NCBI RefSeq assembly: GCF_029873635.1
Contig: NC_080428.1
Span: 68,319,601-68,383,600, forward strand
Source: Malania oleifera
Taxonomy: Eukaryota; Streptophyta; Magnoliopsida; Santalales; Ximeniaceae
Direction: 5' to 3'
Length of the DNA: 64,000 bases
The notes beneath the pieces were generated by a model. It was not told the origin of the DNA. It searched no databases and worked only from the letters and a program-made list of their open reading frames with translations. The position numbers and the translations under genes were made by a program. Below are positions 57,501-64,000 of this stretch, in pieces; the first letter of the stretch is position 1; each line of letters starts with the position of its first letter.

Positions 57501-57815
57501 TTGGCCTTACGAGCCATGCCTTTCGGGTGGGCATGTTTTGCCTAATAAGTCGTACTTATCTTTTGGGTTGTTGTTCGCCTCACGAGTTGTGCTTTTCAGT
57601 TGAGCCTGTTCTACCTAATGAGTCGTGCTCATTTTTTAGGCGGTTGATAGCCTCACTAGCCGTGCTCGTCAGTTGGGCCTATTCTGCCTAATGAGTCGTG
57701 CTCATTTTTTAGGAGGTTGTTGGCCTCACAAGCCGTGCTCGTCAGTTGGGCCTGTTCTTCCTAATGAGTTGTGCTCATTTTTTGGGCGGTTGTTGGCCTT
57801 ACGAGGTTTGATGAG
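57500..57815. repeat. 73-bp tandem array in the Tat 3' region
   Basis: CCTAATGAGTCGTGCTCATT starts at 57541 (variant CCTAATAAG), 57614, 57687 and 57760, an exact 73-base period with four units or more. Each unit contains CGTGCTCGTCAGTTGGGCCT and a GGCGGTTGTTGGCCTCAC-type segment. The copies are about 85-95 percent alike by eye. Confidence 0.9.
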
Positions 57816-58420
57816 ATGTTCTCATTTACGGGAGGTGTCAGACGCTTTTTCCGAGGTGACATTGCAGTCTTTTAAAGGTCTCGTTCTTCCTGCAAAAGTG
57901 TAATAAGTGCATGTTTAAATCAGCCGTACCTTGGGAAGTCTCGAATTCTTGGTATTGGAGTCATGTCAGTGCGCGTACAGGGATTTTCGTACACACGAGG
58001 ATATCTTGTGTCCTTTCTCTTAAGACGCAAACCCCCTTTCTATAGCTGAGCTCTCTCAAGATTCTCACTCTCTCGGGGATTTGTGCAGTCTTTTCTCTAT
58101 AAAGGCAGTGGCCTTCTTCCTTCACTTTCTCATCTCATTCCAAGGGGTTCCTACTTTTGACTAGGTATGCTCTCCCTTGGTCCCTCACCTTGCTTTTCCT
58201 ATCTTTGTGTTGAATTGCATGTTTGTTTGTTTGTTTGTTCTTCATGTTCTTCACTGTTCTTGCTAGAACGTTGCTTGTTTAATCTTCTTTTGTATGGTTG
58301 GTTTACTGTTTTCACCCAAAATTTATCCGCTTGATCTATTTTGGCATCTTGTCTTCCTTGTTTTTGTGGGAGGCTTGCCTATTTGATCCGTTTTGGAGTT
58401 TTGTCTTCCTTGTTTTTATG

Positions 58421-60149
58421 ATGGAGTCTTCCTCGCAGCCGTTGCGGGTTCCGACTACAGTAAGGAGCGCTCGCTGTGACCTGACCCCCTCCGATGTACA
58501 GAATGTTCGGTACTTTTTTGCCATCCCCCAAAATATTACTGTTAGGTTGCCAGCCAGCTCAGAGTCAGCCTTTGATCTGGGCTCCGAGAAGCTCTGCCTG
58601 TACACTGATTACTTGGACCTAGGTCTTAGACTCCCTTTTCCCCCCTTTATCTCTAACGTATTACGTTTTTACCAAATAGCCCCCTCCCAATTGGTTTCGA
58701 ACTCCTACCTTTCCCTTAACTATTTTGTCATCCTCCTACTTTATATGGGTCATCAGCCTACAATGCCTCTCTTTCGGAGTTGCTTCCAAATGCGAACGCA
58801 CTCAGTAGAGAAGGAGCTATATTATTTCAACTCTTTGTCAAGATATAAGCTTTTTACGTCGGGTAGCTCTTCCATACATAATTGGAAGTCCTGGTACTTC
58901 TTTGCTTTGGGAGAGTTGAACTATACGAGATCTCGTGTTTGGTTTGCTCCTCTCGATGGTAACGTTATTTATCCCTACCTTCCTTTTTTTTTTTTTTTTT
59001 TTTATGCAGGGCTGCGTGTAGGTTATCCGTTGACTTACCTATTTCCCTTTCTCCTTTTTTTTTTTTTTGTAGTTCAGGTGCACCATATTTTTTTGAGGCT
59101 CTCTCCCGACAAGCAGGCCATCTTGAAAGAACTGCGAGCCCTTGGTCAGCAAGGGATTGTCCCTCACGAGGAGCTGCTCCAGGAGCGAGTTCTCGTGTAG
59201 TGGGGGATCAACCCTATTTCCCCAAGTCTTATCTTGCCTTTAATTTCTATATATGTACTCGGATACTCTCATTGTTGTTGGTGTTTTAATCATTTCTCTA
59301 TATTTTTGCAGATATGGATTTTAACAAATACGAATCTCTCATGGGGAAAGCCAAGAAGCAGAGGGCGAGTAGGAGCAGGAAGAAAATAAGGGAGCTTGAG
59401 GGAGAATCATCTCAGAGGGACACCCCCGTTGTAGGTGATAGTGAAGCCCCTACAGGTGAGAACATCGCGGCGGCTCCTCCCCCGATCTCCACGGTTTATA
59501 CTAAGGCAATTTTTCATGAGTCGACCCGTTCTATTTCCGCTCTACGCCTGGCGGTCCATGTGGAGGACTATGTGCAAGCTTAGTGTTCTCTTCTCGATGT
59601 TCTTTCGGTGAAGATCCGAAACATCTCTTATCAGGTATCGGTTTAGTTTGTGCTTCAGTTGGGTTATTCTTCTTCTCAAGTGGAGTTTTACTAATCCTTT
59701 CTCCCTTGTTTCTCTCTTTAGCTGGCGACAATGGCCCTGGCGCAGGAAGAAAAGGTGGCCAAGATGTTCCGCCAGACCTTGGATGTGTGGGAAAAATATG
59801 TAGTTTCTCAAAACGAACTTCATGATGCCTAGAACCGAGAACGAGCCCTCTAATTGGAAATCGAGTGGATCCGTAGAGAGGAAATTCTTGCTGCTGCTAC
59901 TGCTGATGCGGCACGAGCCGTAGTAAAGCAATACAAGGACTCCCCGCGGTTCATGATGGACATTGCTAAGACTTATCGAGTGGGGTTCAGGAGGTGTCGG
60001 GAACAGGTGAAGACTAAGCACCCTGACCTTCCTTTGGACGGTGTGAGTTCACAAGGTTATGGATGTGAGAGTTGAGACTCTGCGAAAAAGATGGACAAGG
60101 AGGAAAAGGTGGAAGAAGAGGAGGCTGAAGAAGAGTGCAAAGCAAACTA
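58421..60149 (+). CDS. Antisense accessory gene of the Tat element (PF04195-like), probable introns
   Basis: The first exon starts MMESSSQPLRVPTT (58418/58421) and contains LRLPFPPFISNVLRFYQIAP (about 58628-58687), the signature of the plant 'putative gypsy type transposon' domain. Later exons probably start after AG at about 59029, 59077, 59311 (MDFNKYESLMGKAKKQR, a basic segment) and 59721 (LATMALAQEEKVAKMF). The last part is a charged helix with EIEWIRREEILAAATADAA and DSPRFMMD, ending about 60129-60149. T-rich tracts before AG (58987-59004, 59058-59072) look like intron ends. TAG codons at 59581, 59830 and 59851 break it. It is convergent with the integrase gene, and the gap between them is only about 15 bases. 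Function unknown; it is not a proven transposase. Exon borders are inferred. Confidence 0.6.
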
Positions 60150-60162
60150 GGCTGCTAAAATT

Positions 60163-61329
60163 TCATGTCATTTTGTTCAATTTTATTGAGAAATGGTACA
60201 ATTGTTGTAATTGGAAATTTATTACTATGTTGTATGAAACACTTATGAATAGTATTTTTTTTAGCATTTCAGAGTTCCACGTATTATTAATCTTCTTTCC
60301 TCCTATGTCCTCCAACTTGTATGTCCCTGGCTTTATCTCTGTTGTAACTCGGTATGGGCCCTCCCAGTTCGGCTGCAGCTTGCGCCAACCTGAGTCTTGT
60401 GTGCCAATTTGCGCCTTCCTGAGGACCAAGTCTCTAGGCTGGAAATTCCGCACTCTTACTAGGTTGTTGTAGTATTTCGCCACCCTTTGTTGGTAAGCCG
60501 CGATTTTTATGCTGGCCTGATCTTGCCTTTCCTCCAGCAAGTCTATTTCTGCCCTGAGCTCTTCATTGTTGTCTTTTTTGTTGAAGTATTGCCTTCTCCA
60601 AGAGGGGATCCCGACTTCTACGGGTATGACTACTTCTACCCTGAAAGCGAGCATGAATGGCGTTTCCCCTGTCACCGCTCGTTGGGTAGTGTGGTATATC
60701 CAAATGATGGAGGGGAGTTCCTTTGTCCACCTACCTTGCATAGACTCGAGTCGCGTCCTCAAGTTGTGCAGTATTGTACGGTTCATGTTTTCCATCTGTC
60801 CATTGCTCTTGGGGTGTGCCACTGATGCGAAAAGGAGTTTAATGGATAAGTCCGAGCAGAATTTCTTGAAGCGTTCGTTGTCGAACTGTCTTCCGTGGTC
60901 GGTGATTATAGCCCACAGAATTCCGAACCGGCAGACTATCGACATCCAGGCAAATCGTGTGATGTTTCGCTCATTTATTTGGGCTAGGGCTTCGAACTCT
61001 ACCCACTTGGTGAAGTAATCAATTGCTACCAACAAGAATTTTATTTGACCAGTTGCTAGGGGTAGAGGTCCCAAGATGTCTATTCCCCATTGGGCAAAGG
61101 CTCAGGGACTGGTTAGAAGGGAGAGGGGACTAGATGGTACATGTGGTATTCTCGTGCAATGTTGGCACCTGTCACATTGCTTGACGAGCTCGATTGCGTC
61201 TTTCCTCATGGTAGGCCAGTAAAAACCTTGTTGCAAGGCTCTTTGAGCTAAAGCCCTACTGGCTAGATGATTTCCACACACCTCTTCATGAATTTCCCTT
61301 AGTATATACTTTCCTTCTTCTTTACTCAA
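60163..61329 (-). pseudogene. Tat integrase with H2C2 zinc finger
   Basis: The zinc finger piece (61329-61102) has HEEVCGNHLASRALAQR and CDRCQHC. A TGA at about 61097-61095 then interrupts the frame, where plant Tat integrases have Trp. The core (61074-60163) has all three catalytic acids in context: DYFTKWVEFE, ITDHGRQFDNERF and SNGQMENMNRTIL. After the core, a GPY/F-like block (WEGPYRVTTEIKPGTYKL) is present. The open frame runs on past the usual end to 60163 with a non-conserved tail. It would insert the DNA copy of the element. Confidence 0.9.
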
Positions 61330-61356
61330 GCAACGCAGGTACGGTAAAGATAATGA

Positions 61357-62215
61357 TCATCTGTACAGCTCCTGCTTTATTAGTGTGTATCTTGCTGCCT
61401 TCCTTCTCACCTTAAGAGACTCCTTGTTATCCCCTAATAGAGATCCATCGCAGAGGAATTGCAATAGTGGCGCCCTCCAGTCCCCCTCGTTGATTTCGGA
61501 TTCCAATAGGTGAACATTGCATGCCTCATATGAGGGTTTTCCGAGCTGCTCTAGGTAAATAGCATCCCTCCATTCCGAGCTGGTTGTTGAGGCTAATTTT
61601 GCAAGGGTGTCAGCCTTGGCATTCTTGGCCCTTGGCACACACTCTATATCGAAATGAATGAAGGCCTTTGTGTATTCTTGGGCCTTGGTCAGATACTTCT
61701 TCATTTTTTGATCCCTATCTTCAAATTCTCCTTGCACCTGCTCTACAACCAATTGGGAATCACTCGACACTTTGATCTATGCTACCCCTAGTGCTTCTGC
61801 CAAGTGCAGACCTGCTAACAAAGTTTCGTACTCTACATCGTTGTTCATTGCTAAAAACTCTAGTTTTAGGGCATAAAGAGTCTTAGTACCATCCAGTGCT
61901 GTGAGGATAAATCATGCCCCGCCTCTGGCTGAGTTTAATGACCCATCAACGTGTAACGCTCATACATATGATTTTCCCACTACTTCGGGGAGTCTTTCGG
62001 CTGTGAAATCGGCGAGTACCTGGGCTTTGATAGCAGGCCTTAGTAGGTATTGTATATCGAACTCACTTAATTCAATGGACCACTTCGTCATCCTCCCCGA
62101 ACTCTCTGGCCGCTAAAGAATTTGCCTTAATGGTAGGTTGGTTAGCACAATTATCTTGTGCACCTGAAAATAGGGTCTTAATTTTCATGCAGCATAGATG
62201 ATGGAGAAGGTTGCT
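61357..62215 (-). pseudogene. Tat RNase H domains, second type
   Basis: The piece 61770-61357 reads SSDSQLVVEQVQGEFEDRD and CVPRAKNAKADTLAKLAST, matching the end of the archaeal-type RNase H that Tat elements carry in addition to the first. Its upstream part (LEFLAMNNDVEYETLLAGL, about 61865-61810) is in frame but separated by a TAG at about 61777. The domain removes RNA from RNA/DNA hybrids. Confidence 0.8.
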
Positions 62216-62218
62216 TTT

Positions 62219-63538
62219 TCAGCCGTACTGTAATTCTTTTCGGCTCTGCTCAACACCTTGCTGGTGTAGTATATGGGTTGATGTTGCCTGCCTTCTTCTC
62301 AGACTAAAACTGAGCTGACCGCATTTGTTGTTGACGCTGTGTATAAGTATAGGTCTTCTCCATTCTTTGCTTTCGTTAGCAAAGGTGGAGAGCTGAGGTT
62401 TTGTTTGAGTTGTTCGAAGGCTTTGCTCTGCTCGTCCCCCCATTCAAATCCTCCTTGCTTCCTTAGCGCACTGGAAGAAGGGTAGGCCTTTTTCCCCTGA
62501 GTAGGAAACGAACCTGTTGAGGGAGGCTATCCTTCCGGTTAAGACTTGGATCCCCTTTTTCATCCGCGGAGCCTCCATTTCAAGCAATGCTCTTATTTTG
62601 TCCGAATTGGCTTCTATACCTCTGTGCGTCACCATAAAACCGAGAAATTTTCCTACTGAAACACCAAACACGCATTTGATGGATTTAGTTTCATTTGGTA
62701 CCTGCACAAGAGCTCGAACATCTCCTTCAAATCTCTGCAGTGCTCTCTAGCCTTTAAGCTTTTTACCAACATGTTGTCTACGTATGCCTCCATAGTTTTT
62801 CTGAGCTGATCTTTGAATATCTTATTCACCAACCTCTCGTACGTTGGCCCTGTGTTTTTCAACCCGAAGGGCATTACTCGGTAACAGTATAGCCCCCTTT
62901 TCGTGATGAAAGATGTTTTTTTCTTCATCAGCTCAGTGCATTGGGATTTGATTATATCCCGAGTAGGCATCCATAAAGCTAAGGAGTTCGTTCCCGGAGG
63001 TCAAATCCATGATTTGATCAATTCGGAGGAGAGGGAACCTATCTTTCGGACATGCCTTATTTAGGTTTGTGAAGTCTATGCAGGTGCGCCATTTTCCGCT
63101 TGGCTTCTTCACCAAAACCACGTTGCTTTGCCATTATGGGTAGTTCACCTCCCTGACGAAGTTAGCCTGCACCATCTTCGTCACCTCCTCAATCATTACC
63201 CTGATTCGCTCCATTGCGAAACTTCTTTTCTTCTGTTTCATAGATCGATGGTTGGGGTCGACCTGCAACCTGTGCTCTATGATGGTGAGATCAATGCCCG
63301 GCATATCTTCGGACGACCAAGCGAACACATCCGCGAATTCATTCAGCAGTCTGCCTAACTCGGCTCTAAAGGTGTCCGGTAGGCGGCTCCCGATCTGCAC
63401 ACATGTCCCCTGGAGGCCATCTAGAGGCACGCGCGCAATGTCTTTGTCTACTGTGCTGATTTGGGAGTATTCCCCCCTTACCTCTAAGTCTTCCACAATT
63501 AAGGTTTCTCTTGCCTCCAACTTCCCTTTTAAGGCCAT
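62219..63538 (-). pseudogene. Tat reverse transcriptase, changed active site
   Basis: The order is: linker with FADVFAWSSEDMPGID (63330-63280), fingers with NFVREVNYP, then a TAA at about 63135, VLVKKPSGKWRTCIDFTNLN (63118-63060), palm with LLSFMDAYSGYNQI, MPFGLKNTGPTYERLVN, and the motif YVDNMLVKS (about 62790), where the family has two aspartates. The connection and first RNase H follow (VGKFLGFMVTHRGIEAN, about 62660; then 62443-62219). The frame changes near 62950 and again near 62700 and 62450. Active-site loss and stops make it inactive. Confidence 0.9.
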
Positions 63539-63649
63539 AACATAGAAGTTCCGAAGGCCGGTCGACCACCAAAAACTCTGTCAGCGAGGTAACTTGCTGC
63601 GGGGTCGTCCCCATTGTCACTGGTAATGTGATCGTCCCAATGGGATGAA

Positions 63650-63991
63650 CTACATCTCCACCAAACCCAACCAGGGGGTTGAGATTAGTTTGAGTCGTTC
63701 TTTACCAATCTTCATTCTTTCGAGTACTGACAAGAACATAACGTTTGCTGAGCTCCCGTTATCTATCAATACCCGTCTCACTTTGTAGTTCGCCACCAGC
63801 AGAGAGAGCACCAATGCGTCATCGTGTGGTTGTTGTACTCCTTCTTCGTCTCCACTATCAAAGATGATATCATCGTGCTGGTTTTTTCTTTTGCTACTTG
63901 GTTTCCCTTTCTCTGTTGAGAGCACCTGTTTAGCGTTCCTTTTGCGAGCTCCTCCACTATCACCTCCACTAGTAGATCCTCCGAAGATCAC
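63650..63991 (-). pseudogene. Tat protease and preceding linker
   Basis: A 113-aa frame with a Ser/Gly/Lys-rich start (GGSTSGGDSGGARKR), then HDDALVLSLLVANYKVRRVL and the aspartic protease motif LIDNGSSANVMF (about 63760-63725). The motif is D-N-G where many gypsy proteases have D-(S/T)-G; D-N-G is common in Tat elements. Gag would lie beyond the right edge of the window. Confidence 0.8.
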
Positions 63992-64000
63992 CGCGATTTC

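Larger units (their letters stand above)
55876..64000 (-). mobile_element. Ty3/gypsy Tat-lineage retrotransposon, 5' part outside window
   Basis: Read on the minus strand: protease (from the right edge), RT, RNase H, a second-domain linker, H2C2 zinc finger and integrase down to 60163. Next come a gene on the opposite strand (58421-60149), two tandem arrays (57815-56455) and the 3' LTR (56318-55876). An antisense accessory gene and repeat arrays between integrase and 3' LTR are known traits of Tat/Ogre-type elements. Gag and the 5' LTR lie beyond 64000. Stops in pol and a changed RT active site show that this copy is inactive. Confidence 0.85.

Noticed and set aside
1-64000. A previously undescribed defence, biosynthetic or other multi-gene system
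   Set aside because: The only host genes are CUL3 and one HAD protein; all other coding sequence belongs to known classes of plant mobile elements or to a kinesin retrocopy.

Overview
The window is nuclear DNA from a flowering plant, most likely a eudicot. It holds two ordinary plant genes with GT-AG introns, embedded in AT-rich sequence crowded with plant-type retrotransposons (Ty1/copia, Ty3/gypsy including a Tat-lineage element, an RTE-like LINE, an Au-type SINE) and hAT DNA transposons.

Layout. 1-573: the 3' end of a copia element on the plus strand, inserted in a second copia element. 574-3925: that second element, on the minus strand, with gag, zinc knuckle, protease and integrase remnants, a leader of degenerate repeats, a tRNA-Ile-like primer site and its 5' LTR. 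4242-12264 (+): a nine-exon HAD-superfamily hydrolase gene (255 aa). Its 5.1-kb intron 3 carries a decayed LINE, a candidate MITE and a second LINE fragment. 12265-17149: AT-rich DNA with a fresh 148-bp tandem duplication and a copia LTR-gag fragment between two copies of another repeat. 17150-23835: three solo LTRs nested inside one another, two with perfect 5-bp target duplications. 23836-27787: remnant of the host LTR, then quiet AT-rich DNA.

27788-49049 (-): CULLIN3 (CUL3), 732 aa in two coding exons separated by a 19.06-kb intron. The intron holds an Au SINE fragment, a processed KIN-12 kinesin pseudogene, GC-rich TIR repeats, a 3.1-kb hAT element with an 8-bp target duplication, and two gypsy remnants; one of these carries a non-autonomous hAT insertion in its 3' LTR. 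50182-55394: a complete but mutated copia element with 328-bp LTRs and target duplication CACTT, about 1.1 kb upstream of the CUL3 start. 55876-64000: a minus-strand Tat-lineage gypsy element (3' LTR, two tandem arrays, an intron-bearing accessory gene on the opposite strand, and integrase, RNase H, RT and protease), cut by the window edge.

The two host genes are unrelated in function: CUL3 is the scaffold of BTB-type ubiquitin ligases, and the HAD protein is a probable organellar phosphatase-like protein. I found no clearly new biological system. The most distinctive points are the antisense gene and arrays of the Tat element, the large CUL3 intron, the nested LTRs, the possible half-tRNA-Ile primer site and the non-canonical HAD motif I.
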